A stretch of DNA of 34,212 nt from Gammaproteobacteria bacterium. GTDB taxonomy: Bacteria; Pseudomonadota; Gammaproteobacteria; UBA4575. The position numbers were made by a program, and so were the translations under genes. The notes beneath the pieces were generated by a model. It had not been told where the DNA came from and ran no database searches. It was given only the letters and a program-made list of their open reading frames with translations. This document shows, in pieces, positions 27,303 through 34,212 of this stretch. The stretch is from positions 1 to 34,212 of the forward strand of contig JAQWYM010000003.1 of the NCBI GenBank assembly GCA_029253965.1, in the 5' to 3' direction. Within the stretch, counting starts at the first letter, position 1. The number at the start of each line of letters is the position of its first letter.

Positions 27303-27584
27303 TTAGTCGCTGCGCTTAGTCACTTCTAATAAATGGTAACCAAACTGGGTCTTTACTGGGCCCTGCACTTCATTAAGCGGCGCACTGAAAACGACTTCGT
27401 CGAATTCACGGACCATCATGCCCGGGCTAAATTCGCCTAAATCACCACCTTGAGCACCTGATGGGCAGCTTGAGTGTTCCTGTGCTACTGCTGCGAAGTC
27501 TGCGCCTTCTGCAATTTTTGTCTTTAGATCGTTACAGCTCTTTTCGTCTGCAACTAGGATATGTCGTGCACTTGCCTTAGGCAT
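27303..27584 (-). CDS. ppiC: Parvulin-type peptidyl-prolyl isomerase PpiC
   Basis: This 93-residue single-domain rotamase is cytosolic, with no signal peptide. The parvulin pattern is complete: ARHILVADEKSC at 6-17, FAAVAQEHSSCPSGAQGGDLGEFSPGMM in the middle (core CPSGAQGGDLG), VVFSAPLNEVQGPVKTQFGYHLL, and a C-terminal VTKRSD. The two histidines in RHIL and YHLL and Cys40 in SSCPSG are the usual active-site residues. AAGGA lies upstream of the ATG. It is preceded by an inverted-repeat element and followed by a hairpin, so it may be transcribed largely on its own. Confidence 0.95.
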   Translation of the reverse strand: MPKASARHILVADEKSCNDLKTKIAEGADFAAVAQEHSSCPSGAQGGDLGEFSPGMMVREFDEVVFSAPLNEVQGPVKTQFGYHLLEVTKRSD

Positions 27585-27620
27585 AAAAGTTCCTTTTTTC
27601 TAGATTGAGATAATTAATCA

Positions 27621-27668
27621 TCACGAGCTTACTGCCCGGCAGTTATGCCTTACTCAGCAAGCTCGTGA
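27621..27668. repeat. Nested inverted repeat between the small gene and ppiC
   Basis: TCACGAGCTT (27621-27630) and AAGCTCGTGA (27659-27668) are perfect 10-base inverted repeats separated by 28 bases. Inside lies a second palindrome, ACTGCCCGGCAGT (27631-27643). The whole could fold as a branched hairpin in RNA. It starts 12 bases past the stop of the upstream small gene, so it may act as a terminator or processing site, but there is no U-tract on the leftward strand. Confidence 0.5.
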
Positions 27669-27680
27669 CAGGGTATATCT

Positions 27681-27899
27681 TTACTCAGCGGCCGCTTCTT
27701 CGGCTGCTGCTTCCTCTGCAGGTGCTTCTTCAACTGGCGCAACCGCTTTCGGCTCACTCAACTTAATTAGACCGGCTTCTAATAAGATCTTTTGCTTTTC
27801 TTCAGCGCTGACGATCTTACGCTCTGCATTTTTTACGGCGTAACGGCCTGATTTCTTTTCAAAAATAGTGAAATCACCGCTTTTTTTAACTTCTTTCAT
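27681..27899 (-). CDS. Small conserved-looking protein with Ala/Glu-rich tail
   Basis: The 72 residues split in two. Residues 1-50 are basic and ordered-looking (VKKSGDFTIFEKKSGRYAVK, then EEKQKILLEAGLIK), and the last 22 are an acidic low-complexity tail (APAEEAAAEE type). The first part resembles small gammaproteobacterial proteins of unknown function with a GxYxIxxKxSGRYAV pattern, recalled from memory and not checked. It has no cysteine, signal or membrane segment. AAGAGAG precedes the ATG, and a promoter-like sequence lies about 57 bases upstream. Its partner or role is unknown. Confidence 0.75.
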   Translation of the reverse strand: MKEVKKSGDFTIFEKKSGRYAVKNAERKIVSAEEKQKILLEAGLIKLSEPKAVAPVEEAPAEEAAAEEAAAE

Positions 27900-27955
27900 G
27901 ACATTCTCTCTTGCTGTGGTGGTGCTAATAGAAGGGTCAAAATAAATCTGCGCAG

Positions 27956-27984
27956 ATAATAGCCTATCCAGCGGTCGCTGGTAA
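27956..27984 (-). promoter_or_regulatory. Putative sigma-70 promoter with overlapping palindrome
   Basis: Leftward TTACCA (-35, 27979-27984) and TATTAT (-10, 27956-27961) are separated by 17 bases. The spacer and part of the -35 are covered by a perfect palindrome, CCAGCGGTCGCTGG (27968-27981), placed like an operator. The same palindrome could also be a short hairpin after ubiI. The downstream gene is the 72-residue protein. Confidence 0.4.
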
Positions 27985-28009
27985 GCACATATATGCTGTG
28001 GTCGTTAGC

Positions 28010-29209
28010 TTACAGTGGAATACCGAGGGCACGGCGCATAAATGCCATCTTTATCGGTTTACAGTGGTTACTCGCAGAGAAACCGATTGAACGTAACTGA
28101 CGCAGCCAAGGTTGCGGCTGACGAAAAAGCTTATCAATCGCTTCTAAAGACTTTTGCATTGCACTGTTTTCAGTTTTTCTAGCGCGTTGATAACGCTGCA
28201 ATATACGTTCACTGCCTAGCTCTCGATCACTGCTCTGAATGAGTTGCTGCAAACAACGCAGGTCTTCTAAACCAAGATTAAGACCGAGGCCTGCTAATGG
28301 ATGGATAGCATGCGCAGCATCTCCTAGCAGCACGACTCGGCGACCAACGTACTCATTGGCCTGACTACCCGACAAAGGGAATGAAACCCGCTTAGATGCA
28401 ATCTGTAGGCCTCCAAGACGGTATTCACTGGCTGCACTCAGCCTCGCATTGAAATCATCCTCAGATAACGCCAACATTTGTTTTGCTACGGCTGTGTCTA
28501 GACTCCAGACTATCGAACATTGCTTCGCAGCTAATGGCAATAAAGCCAAAGGGCCCTCTTCGCTAAAACATTGCCATGCCGTATTCTCATGCGATTTTTC
28601 AGTAAGCACCGTGCAGACCACGCCAGACTGCTGATAATCTTGTCGAGCTGTCGCGATGCCCGCGCAACTGCGCACCTTAGAATGGACGCCATCAGCACCA
28701 ATCAGCAAGCGACTGGTTAAACGTTGGCTTTGACCCTCTGCGTTTTCTAATTCGATTAAAACACTGTTATCAGATAACTCTGAGAAATTCTGCATACTGC
28801 TAGGTTCATAACAGCTGACGTTGGTTAAGGTTTTCAGGTGCAGCGTCAGTGCTTGTACTAATACATTATTCTCAACAATGGTACCTAATGACGTATGCCC
28901 TGTCATATTGGCTGAGAAATGAACCTCCGCATCAGACAGGCTTTGCCACACCACCATGTCGTGATAGGGCGTGCAACGCATCTGTTGGATGTCCTTCCAG
29001 ACACCGATTTCTGCGAGTAACTTTTGGCTCGCCAAATTAACCGCAGTGACGCGTAAGCCATAGTCACTTCCAGCACTCCATGCGCTCGCTGGAGATTGAT
29101 TCACTAAAGCAATACGCTTAACCATCGGCGCCAGCACACAGGCTGCACTGAGGCCGACGATACCGCCACCCACAATCACCACATCAAAATCTTCTATTGC
29201 TTGTGCCAT
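28010..29209 (-). CDS. ubiI: UbiI-type FAD-dependent ubiquinone C5 hydroxylase
   Basis: This 399-residue aromatic hydroxylase belongs to the UbiH/UbiF/UbiI/COQ6 group acting in ubiquinone synthesis on the cytosolic membrane face. The FAD dinucleotide motif GGGIVGLSAA sits at 14-23. A central RLLIGADGVHSKVR supplies the DG motif, and the second FAD motif is GDAAHAIHPLAGLGLNLG (about 294-311). I call it UbiI rather than UbiH from operon order (ygfB-pepP-ubiH-ubiI) and the GDAAH form of the FAD motif. UbiF-like activity cannot be excluded. The start is 15 bases after ubiH. Confidence 0.87.
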   Translation of the reverse strand: MAQAIEDFDVVIVGGGIVGLSAACVLAPMVKRIALVNQSPASAWSAGSDYGLRVTAVNLASQKLLAEIGVWKDIQQMRCTPYHDMVVWQSLSDAEVHFSANMTGHTSLGTIVENNVLVQALTLHLKTLTNVSCYEPSSMQNFSELSDNSVLIELENAEGQSQRLTSRLLIGADGVHSKVRSCAGIATARQDYQQSGVVCTVLTEKSHENTAWQCFSEEGPLALLPLAAKQCSIVWSLDTAVAKQMLALSEDDFNARLSAASEYRLGGLQIASKRVSFPLSGSQANEYVGRRVVLLGDAAHAIHPLAGLGLNLGLEDLRCLQQLIQSSDRELGSERILQRYQRARKTENSAMQKSLEAIDKLFRQPQPWLRQLRSIGFSASNHCKPIKMAFMRRALGIPL

Positions 29210-29224
29210 GCTCGAATAATACGC

Positions 29225-30436
29225 CTACTGATCAAACCAGTGATTGAGATAGCGCATGCCACTGTTGCGATTTAACAACACACGCTGTAACGGCGCCAAT
29301 GCTCCGAGCACACGTAAACCGATGCCACGCAGTGCACGTGCTGCTGGGAACTGCGTGGCAAACATCCGCGTTAAACCATCAGTGAGCTTAATGACATGCT
29401 CGCGATCAGCGACTCGACTGTCGGCATAGGTCTTGAGTAATTCGTCTAGCTGCTCTAACTGATAATTCTGTTTTTGTAATAAAACCAACAAACTCTGTGC
29501 ATCTCGTAGGCCCAAATTAAACCCCTGCGCTGCCACCGGATGTACCGATTGCGCTGCATTACCCACAAGCACTGCAGCTGGCGCAGTGAGCGTATTAGCA
29601 TGGGTCATTGATAGTGGGTAGGAGACGCGTTTACCGACTGCCTTTAAACGCCCCAGACGGCGACCAAAGGCTTGCTCTAAAGCCTCAAGAAAGGCGTCAT
29701 CATCCAGCGCCATATGGGCGGCAGCCTGTTCGCTACTATGTGTCCAGATTAAAGCGCAGTGCTGCTCTTGAATCGGCAGTATCGCTAGCGGCCCGTGCTC
29801 AGTAAAGCGTTCGTAGGCACAGTTCTGGTGCTCCTTTTCGGGCTGCACGTTACTAATAATTGCGCTTTGACCATATTCTTTATGCTGGCTCTCAATGCCC
29901 AGCAAAGAACGTAGCTTGGAGCGTGCACCATCGGCACCGACTACTAATTTTGCTTGCACCTGTAGCTCGGTCTCAGCAGCTTGGCATTGCAGTAAATAAC
30001 CCTGCGCATTTTTTTCTAACGCGACCAAGCTGGCAGGCGTCTGGATACTGACATTCTGTAATCCTTGCACGTGATCGCTAAGGACTTTGATTAAGTCGAG
30101 ATTAGGTGCCATGTAGCCAACCGGCGCCATTTCAAATTCTCGGGCATCGATGCGTGCACTGCCATATCCGCCCTGCTCTGAAATATCGAGCTTCTCAATA
30201 GCGGTCACCAGTGGCTCAATCTTTTCCCATAGGCCCATCTGTTGAAAGATGGTCGCTGAGCTTCGAGCTAAGCCTGTAGTTCGCAAATCAAGAATATTGG
30301 CCGCTATGGCAGCGACTGTGTTTTGCTCTAGGAGTAGTATGGATAACGGCGATTTCGCCAAGCCAGCAGCCAGCGCCATGCCGATGAGACCACCGCCAAC
30401 GATGACCACATCATATTGTTTAATAGTGTCTTGCAT
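29225..30436 (-). CDS. ubiH: UbiH-type ubiquinone hydroxylase (2-octaprenyl-6-methoxyphenol hydroxylase)
   Basis: This 403-residue flavoprotein is a paralogue of its neighbour and hydroxylates the ubiquinone ring at C1. Motifs are GGGLIGMALA near 14-23, LVVGADGARSKLRSL in the middle, and VGNAAQSVHPVAAQGFNLGLRD (core GNAAQSVHPVAAQGFNLG). The GNAAQ-HP-AAQGFNLG form closely matches UbiH, which reads GNAAQTLHPIAGQGFNLG in E. coli. Order after pepP also fits. A C-terminal MRYLNHW is shared by the family. It lies 28 bases after pepP. Confidence 0.9.
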   Translation of the reverse strand: MQDTIKQYDVVIVGGGLIGMALAAGLAKSPLSILLLEQNTVAAIAANILDLRTTGLARSSATIFQQMGLWEKIEPLVTAIEKLDISEQGGYGSARIDAREFEMAPVGYMAPNLDLIKVLSDHVQGLQNVSIQTPASLVALEKNAQGYLLQCQAAETELQVQAKLVVGADGARSKLRSLLGIESQHKEYGQSAIISNVQPEKEHQNCAYERFTEHGPLAILPIQEQHCALIWTHSSEQAAAHMALDDDAFLEALEQAFGRRLGRLKAVGKRVSYPLSMTHANTLTAPAAVLVGNAAQSVHPVAAQGFNLGLRDAQSLLVLLQKQNYQLEQLDELLKTYADSRVADREHVIKLTDGLTRMFATQFPAARALRGIGLRVLGALAPLQRVLLNRNSGMRYLNHWFDQ

Positions 30437-30464
30437 AGGTATGAATAACTAAATTAGTTGCCGA

Positions 30465-31775
30465 CTAGGCCGTGTTAGTGGCCATCAGGGCCTCAATATC
30501 TTTAGATGATTTAACCAGAGCTTGAGTTAATACTTCATTACCCTCTTTAGTCACACGAACATCATCTTCTATACGGATACCTATGTTCCTGTAACACTTC
30601 GGCACACCTCGGCTACCCTCTGGAATATAAATACCAGGCTCTACGGTTAGCACCATGCCAGGCTCAAAAATACGCCATTGCTCATCAATTTTGTAATCAC
30701 CGACATCATGCACGTCTAAACCCAGCCAATGCCCTGTGCGATGCATGTAATATTTACGATAAGCACCATCTTTTATAAGCTGTGCTGGGCGACCTTTAAG
30801 GATACCCAACTTAACCATGCCCTTAGTCAATACTTTGACGGCAGCCATATGCGGTTCATCCCAATGATTTCCCGGCTGCACGGCAGCAATTGCCGCCAGC
30901 TGCGCTTCTAGCACTAAGTCGTATAACGTTCTTTGCGCATCAGAAAAGCGACCATTGACTGGAAAGGTACGTGTGATATCACTGGCATACCCCTGATATT
31001 CAGCACCGGCATCAATCAGTAATAGCTCACCATCATTTAAAACTTCATTATTTTCGGTGTAATGCAGGATGCAGCCATTTGCACCGCCGCCGACAATAGA
31101 AGGGTAAGCGGTGGCGCAGCCTGCCTGCTTAAACTCATACAACAATTCGGCCTCAACCTGATATTCATAGAGCCCTGGCTTACAGCGTTGCAGGGCACGT
31201 TGATGGGCAGTCACTGAGGCCTTAGCGGCCGTCTTCATCATTTTAATTTCATGAGGCGATTTAAAGAGGCGCATCTCATGCATGAAGTAATCCAGAGAAA
31301 TCAGTTCATGCGGTGCTTGCGTGCCATTACGACTACCATCACGTAACTGCTTAAGCCAAGCCAGTACGCGTTGATCAAACTCGGCAGACATGCCCATGGT
31401 GTAAAACACACGCTGGCGCTGCTCGAGGAGACCGGGGAGAATTTCATCGATATCGCTAATTGGAAAAGCATCATCGGCATCATAACGATCTAGCGCACCC
31501 TGCTGCCCCGCTCGACGTCCATGCCAGGTTTCCATTTCTTCATTACGTTCACGAGAAAAAAGAATGTATTGGCCATGCCCACGACCGGGTATCAGAACCG
31601 CGACCGCCTCAGGCTCTTCAAAACCGGTGGCGTATAAGAAATCGCTGTCTTGCCGATAATCATGATCAACATCTCGATTTCGTGTTTTAACCATGGCTGC
31701 CGGCAAGATTGCGATTGCATCCTCACCCATCATCCGCATCAGATTTTTACGACGCTTTATAAATTCTTTATTCAT
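30465..31775 (-). CDS. pepP: Xaa-Pro aminopeptidase PepP
   Basis: This 436-residue pita-bread metallopeptidase removes N-terminal residues preceding proline. The N-terminal creatinase-like domain (about 1-165) contains DSDFLYATGFEEPEAV. The dinuclear manganese ligands are Asp255 and Asp266 in LLIDAGAEYQGYASDITRTF (core DAG...SDITRTF), His in TGHWLGLDVHDVG, Glu in LTVEPGIYIPEG and Glu in GIRIEDDV. The order ygfB-pepP-ubiH-ubiI is classical for gammaproteobacteria, but ygfB is 151 bases upstream rather than abutting, so pepP may have its own promoter. Confidence 0.96.
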   Translation of the reverse strand: MNKEFIKRRKNLMRMMGEDAIAILPAAMVKTRNRDVDHDYRQDSDFLYATGFEEPEAVAVLIPGRGHGQYILFSRERNEEMETWHGRRAGQQGALDRYDADDAFPISDIDEILPGLLEQRQRVFYTMGMSAEFDQRVLAWLKQLRDGSRNGTQAPHELISLDYFMHEMRLFKSPHEIKMMKTAAKASVTAHQRALQRCKPGLYEYQVEAELLYEFKQAGCATAYPSIVGGGANGCILHYTENNEVLNDGELLLIDAGAEYQGYASDITRTFPVNGRFSDAQRTLYDLVLEAQLAAIAAVQPGNHWDEPHMAAVKVLTKGMVKLGILKGRPAQLIKDGAYRKYYMHRTGHWLGLDVHDVGDYKIDEQWRIFEPGMVLTVEPGIYIPEGSRGVPKCYRNIGIRIEDDVRVTKEGNEVLTQALVKSSKDIEALMATNTA

Positions 31776-31926
31776 AACCTAATTTATCTCATGCTCAATG
31801 TGAGGCTTTGTGTCTCAGCTGATAAATGATGCTTAACACCTTTCATCAACACATTAGATTTTCAACTACGACTTAATAATAGCGCGTTTCTGACAAACAG
31901 TAGGTGATCGGCGGACTGTACGAGGA

Positions 31927-32478
31927 TTAATGTACAGTTCCTGATGATGTTACAGGCTGAACTTCCTCAGCCAGAAGCAACACCGCAACTCGCACAAACT
32001 CAACTAATTCGACAAAAGAGAGCTCTTCTTCCTCATCACCCAGCTCAGCAGCATCAACCTGAGCAATCGCACCAAAATCCTGCAGAATTTCTTCAACATC
32101 GGGACTGAGCTTACTTTTTGTTTGAATACCGGCATTAGCGAGGCCATAGAGAAAGCCTGAGCACCACTCTGCAAGAGCATTCACTTGCTGACTGAGATGA
32201 ATATCTTCACCTTCTGGCAAGCACAACTCGAATTGCAGATTAGAATCAGTCAATTGGGTGCGTACGGTATTATAAACCTCATCAATTTGGCCGCTGAAAT
32301 CGTCACCGACTGCCACTTCTGCCGTATTTGAGAGCAAGGTTTGAATAGAGGTCTCCAAGGGATAAGCAATATCCACGGATAACACACCGCAGAGAAAGCC
32401 ATGCCACTCAGAGGCACGTGTTTCTAAAGCAACATTTTTTAGGAGGGCTTCAACTTCATTATGGCTAGGTAAATACAT
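31927..32478 (-). CDS. ygfB: UPF0149 family protein YgfB
   Basis: This 183-residue acidic, mostly helical protein matches YgfB/UPF0149. Typical features are an N-terminal EVEALLKNVALETRASEWHGFLCG (core SEWHGFLCGVL), a middle WCSGFLYGL, an EEILQDFGAIAQ segment and a C-terminal FVELVEFVRVAVLLL. In Pseudomonas a YgfB protein modulates the AmpDh3 peptidoglycan amidase through AlpA; general function is unclear. It diverges from the ZapB-like/ZapA genes across 129 bases, the arrangement seen in E. coli. Confidence 0.92.
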   Translation of the reverse strand: MYLPSHNEVEALLKNVALETRASEWHGFLCGVLSVDIAYPLETSIQTLLSNTAEVAVGDDFSGQIDEVYNTVRTQLTDSNLQFELCLPEGEDIHLSQQVNALAEWCSGFLYGLANAGIQTKSKLSPDVEEILQDFGAIAQVDAAELGDEEEELSFVELVEFVRVAVLLLAEEVQPVTSSGTVH

Positions 32479-32549
32479 AAATAGAGTTTAACACCTAAAG
32501 CTTTCTTCTTTTAAGTCTCTATAAAATGTATTTGATTTAACTAAGAAGA

Positions 32550-32578
32550 TTGACCAGCGACATTACAAAAACTACTAT
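32550..32578 (+). promoter_or_regulatory. Sigma-70 promoter for the coiled-coil/zapA pair
   Basis: TTGACC (32550-32555) and TACTAT (32573-32578) are separated by exactly 17 bases. A start point near 32585 would give a leader of about 23 bases to the GTG at 32608, with AGGA at 32597-32600 as ribosome site. This is the best promoter match in the window. Confidence 0.65.
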
Positions 32579-32607
32579 CGTAAGGATATTCAATCTAGGA
32601 CAGCGTA

Positions 32608-32817
32608 GTGCAAGACGAAGACCTTAAACGATTAGAGATGCGTATCGATGAACTGATCGCTATATGCGCGCAATTAAAAGATGAAAATCGAGAATTACGT
32701 GAGCAAAAAGTAGAATTCAGTGCGGAACGTGAGAATCTCTTAGAAAAACAAGATCAAGCGCGCATACGTGTTGAGAAGATCATCAATCGATTAAAATCAC
32801 TAGAGAAGAGTGAATGA
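32608..32817 (+). CDS. Small coiled-coil protein, TIGR02449/ZapB-like
   Basis: The 69-residue frame starts with GTG, supported by AGGA seven bases upstream. It is almost wholly a heptad coiled coil (LKRLEMRIDELIAICAQL, then LREQKVEFSAERENLL, then IINRLKSLEKSE) with high Glu/Lys/Arg content. Small proteins of this type sit directly before zapA in many gammaproteobacteria. They resemble ZapB, the coiled coil that joins ZapA at the division ring. Its stop overlaps the zapA start as ATGA, which favours balanced expression. The division role is inference from context. Confidence 0.85.
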   Translation: MQDEDLKRLEMRIDELIAICAQLKDENRELREQKVEFSAERENLLEKQDQARIRVEKIINRLKSLEKSE

Positions 32818-33128
32818 GTAGCAAAAACGCTCCAATCGCTGTCAAGGTACTTGAAAAAGAATACCGCATTGCTTGCACGACAGGCCAGGAATCTGCACTC
32901 CGTGCTTCAGTCGACCTCCTAAATCAGCGCATCGTAGAAGTCCGCGAGGGTGGTAACGCCATCGGTTCTGATCGTGTCACTATTATGGCTGCATTGAACA
33001 TGGCTAATGATTACTTAGAAACCAAGGTAACAAATGAAACCAAGGCAGAACATATAAGTAATAAGTTACGTAGCCTAAATGACCGCCTTGAAGAAGCAAT
33101 ACGTACTAATCAACAGTTGGAATTATAA
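32814..33128 (+). CDS. zapA: Cell division protein ZapA
   Basis: ZapA binds FtsZ and bundles protofilaments at the division ring. The 104-residue protein has the family N-terminal head with IAVKVLEKEYRIAC and SALRASVDLLNQRIVEVR (13-45). Next comes SDRVTIMAALNMANDYLE, and then a C-terminal tetramerising coiled coil (SNKLRSLNDRLEEAI). It overlaps the coiled-coil gene by 4 bases. The 6S RNA gene begins about 25 bases after its stop, as in E. coli. Confidence 0.95.
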   Translation: MSSKNAPIAVKVLEKEYRIACTTGQESALRASVDLLNQRIVEVREGGNAIGSDRVTIMAALNMANDYLETKVTNETKAEHISNKLRSLNDRLEEAIRTNQQLEL

Positions 33129-33146
33129 GCCTGCGCGGCGTAGACT
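33117..33146 (+). promoter_or_regulatory. Putative promoter for 6S RNA
   Basis: TTGGAA (33117-33122) and TAGACT (33141-33146) are 18 bases apart, which places a start point near 33153. This coincides with the 5' end inferred from the 6S closing stem. The -35 lies at the zapA 3' end. The GC-rich bases at the start point suit growth-rate or stringent control (inference). Confidence 0.4.
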
Positions 33147-33152
33147 AAAGCT

Positions 33153-33336
33153 GCGCCTCTGAAGTATTTGTGAGTCAGCCGTTAATCCCCTTGAGCCTAT
33201 TAACACACCTCGGGTTTGTTCGGTTTGATTAGTAGTGTGCATATCCGTTCTACGGAGAGCCTAACACTGTCAACCACAGTCCCACTTGAACCTTTGGTTC
33301 AAGGTACGCGGAAAACCACGGTACTCTGGAGAGCGC
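33153..33336 (+). ncRNA. ssrS: 6S RNA
   Basis: 6S RNA mimics an open promoter and sequesters sigma-70 RNA polymerase in stationary phase. The terminal hairpin CTTGAACC-TT-GGTTCAAGG with neighbouring bases matches the TTGAACCaaGGGTTCAAGG element of E. coli 6S. The 5' arm CTCTGAAGTA (33157-33166) pairs with TACTCTGGAG (33322-33331), with two wobbles and one mismatch, aligning base for base with E. coli CTCUGAGAUG/CAUCUCGGAG. GCGC on each end closes the stem. ATCCCCTTGAGCC resembles the E. coli 5' bubble AGTCCCCTGAGCC. The inferred length, 184, equals the E. coli length, and the position after zapA is the conserved one. The exact ends are estimates. Confidence 0.93.
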
Positions 33337-33417
33337 ACTCTTAATCAGCGGCAATCCCTAATCCAAGAATCATTTCCTATTAGCTAGCTCTCTAGCAATT
33401 CATTAGTAAGGATAACT

Positions 33418-33870
33418 ATGCAATATTGGTTAATGAAGTCAGAACCCAGTGAATACAGCATCGATCATCTAAAGCGAGACAAGATTGAGCATTGGGATGG
33501 TGTTCGCAACTATCAAGCACGCAACATGATGCGAGATCAGATGAAAAAAGGTGACCTCGCCTTTCTCTATCACTCAAACTGCGATGAAATTGGCATTATT
33601 GGTGTCATGACAATTCACAAAGAAAGTTACCCCGATCACACTGCATTTGATTCAAAAGACAAACACTATGACCCGAAAAGCGATCCAGACAATCCACGAT
33701 GGTTTATGGTTGATGTTAAATATAAGCGAAAAATGAAGCGCGTCATTAGCCTGCAAGAACTGCGTGAAAAAAAGGGATTAGAAGACATGGCCCTAGTACG
33801 TAAAGGGAATCGCTTATCTGTTATGCCGGTAAATAAAGATGAATGGAATTTAATAATAGCAATGGAATAG
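33418..33870 (+). CDS. EVE-domain protein (thymocyte nuclear protein 1-like)
   Basis: This 150-residue protein is a single EVE domain, a PUA/YTH-related fold thought to bind modified bases in nucleic acids. The family pattern is complete: YWLMKSEPSEYSIDHL at the N-terminus, WDGVRNYQARNMMRD, KKGDLAFLYHSNC, GVMTIHKESYPDHTAFD, WFMVDVKYKRK and a late GNRLSVMPV. AAGGA lies upstream of the ATG. It occupies the position after 6S RNA where E. coli carries ygfA (5-formyl-THF cyclo-ligase). A ligand cannot be read from the sequence. Confidence 0.95.
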   Translation: MQYWLMKSEPSEYSIDHLKRDKIEHWDGVRNYQARNMMRDQMKKGDLAFLYHSNCDEIGIIGVMTIHKESYPDHTAFDSKDKHYDPKSDPDNPRWFMVDVKYKRKMKRVISLQELREKKGLEDMALVRKGNRLSVMPVNKDEWNLIIAME

Positions 33871-34010
33871 TATTTTCAAAAAATATTCTAGCTAATCAAT
33901 TTGATCCTAATGCGGCACAAGTTTTTACCACTATTTTAAAACGATAAAAAATAGTTACTGCTAACATTTAATTTGAAACTAAAAAAAGTAGCTTTTTTGC
34001 ATTTGTTGTT

Positions 34011-34016
34011 TATACT
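34011..34016 (+). promoter_or_regulatory. Possible -10 element before the H1-like gene
   Basis: TATACT lies 45 bases before the ATG, within a 191-base AT-rich gap. No good -35 is found at the normal distance. An A7-GTAGC-T6 hairpin-like stretch (33981-33998) lies just upstream and could end the EVE transcript. Confidence 0.3.
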
Positions 34017-34061
34017 CAATTTCGTTCTTATAATTAATATTCGAGTTCGGAGAAATTTTTG

Positions 34062-34212
34062 ATGGCCATCAAACGCAAGACTGTAACTGCGAAGAAAAAA
34101 GCAGCACCTAAGAAAAAGGTAGCCGCAAAGAAAAAAGCAGCACCTAAGAAAAAGGTAGCCGCAAAGAAAAAAGCAGCACCTAAGAAAAAGGCAGCGGCGA
34201 AGAAAAAAGCAG
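34062..34212 (+). CDS. Histone H1-like Lys/Ala/Pro repeat protein, partial (cut by right edge)
   Basis: An ATG at 34062 with GGAG nine bases upstream opens a frame that runs off the window; 50 codons are visible. After MAIKRKTVTA the protein is only K, A, P and V in 12-residue units of the form KKKAAPKKKVAA. It resembles the histone H1 C-terminal tail-like DNA-binding proteins of bacteria (AlgP/Hc-like), which coat DNA or RNA through charge. The full length and any folded part lie outside the window. Confidence 0.85.
   Translation, partial: MAIKRKTVTAKKKAAPKKKVAAKKKAAPKKKVAAKKKAAPKKKAAAKKKA
34092..34212 (+). repeat. 36-base tandem repeats inside the H1-like gene
   Basis: Three full units (34092-34127, 34128-34163, 34164-34199) and a partial fourth are nearly identical at the DNA level. 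The first two differ at no position; the third differs in its last ten bases or so. Such repeats expand and contract easily, so copy number may vary between strains. Confidence 0.9.

Noticed and set aside
33351-33417. GCTAG-CTCT-CTAGC hairpin before the EVE gene as a 6S terminator
   Set aside because: The stem is only five pairs and no U-tract follows. It is too weak to list as a feature.
1-34212. CRISPR arrays, tRNA/rRNA genes, insertion sequences, prophage or toxin-antitoxin pairs
   Set aside because: I saw no repeat-spacer pattern, cloverleaf, transposase, integrase or paired small genes of those types. The only tandem repeat is the coding repeat at the right edge.

Overview
The window looks like a chromosomal segment of a ubiquinone-using gammaproteobacterium, probably free-living. 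Four blocks support this: the mrdA-rodA-mltB-rlpA rod-shape cluster, the lptD-surA-pdxA-ksgA-apaG-apaH cluster, the lgt-thyA-folA set, and the ygfB-pepP-ubiH-ubiI / zapA-6S RNA pair. Genus cannot be fixed by reading alone. I see no insertion sequence, prophage, CRISPR array, tRNA or rRNA. Most of the window is core genome.

Layout. Bases 1-11596 are read leftward: an RND efflux adaptor and pump, an uncharacterised P-loop ATPase, MetA, a SRAP/HMCES-type abasic-site protein, then PBP2, RodA, MltB and RlpA. RlpA is cut by the left edge. Bases 11706-19658 are read rightward: LptD and SurA (outer-membrane assembly), PdxA (vitamin B6), an unusual three-gene insert (haem-type lipoprotein, flavin-split-barrel protein, membrane-anchored unknown), then KsgA, ApaG and ApaH. 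FolA, ThyA and Lgt follow leftward (19701-21796). A DUF255/YyaL-type protein, a PCuAC copper chaperone lipoprotein and a TupBC-type oxyanion ABC transporter without a binding protein are read rightward (21899-26104). An exported alpha/beta hydrolase, a parvulin, a small basic/acidic protein, UbiI, UbiH, PepP and YgfB are read leftward (26144-32478). A ZapB-like coiled coil, ZapA, 6S RNA, an EVE-domain protein and the start of a lysine/alanine-rich histone H1-like protein are read rightward to the right edge.

How the genes work together. Cell-envelope growth is the main theme: PBP2/RodA make lateral peptidoglycan, MltB and RlpA cut glycan strands, Lgt acylates lipoproteins, and LptD/SurA build the outer membrane. 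Cofactor supply (PdxA, FolA/ThyA, UbiH/UbiI) and cell division (ZapA with its coiled-coil partner) make up much of the rest.

I found no clear undescribed system. The best candidates for follow-up are the three-gene insert between pdxA and ksgA, the conserved-looking orphan ATPase beside the RND pump, the tupBC pair lacking tupA, and several structured intergenic elements around the small gene at 27681-27899. Several start sites were moved from the longest reading frame because signal peptides or ribosome-binding sites point to an internal start. These choices are given in the entries.
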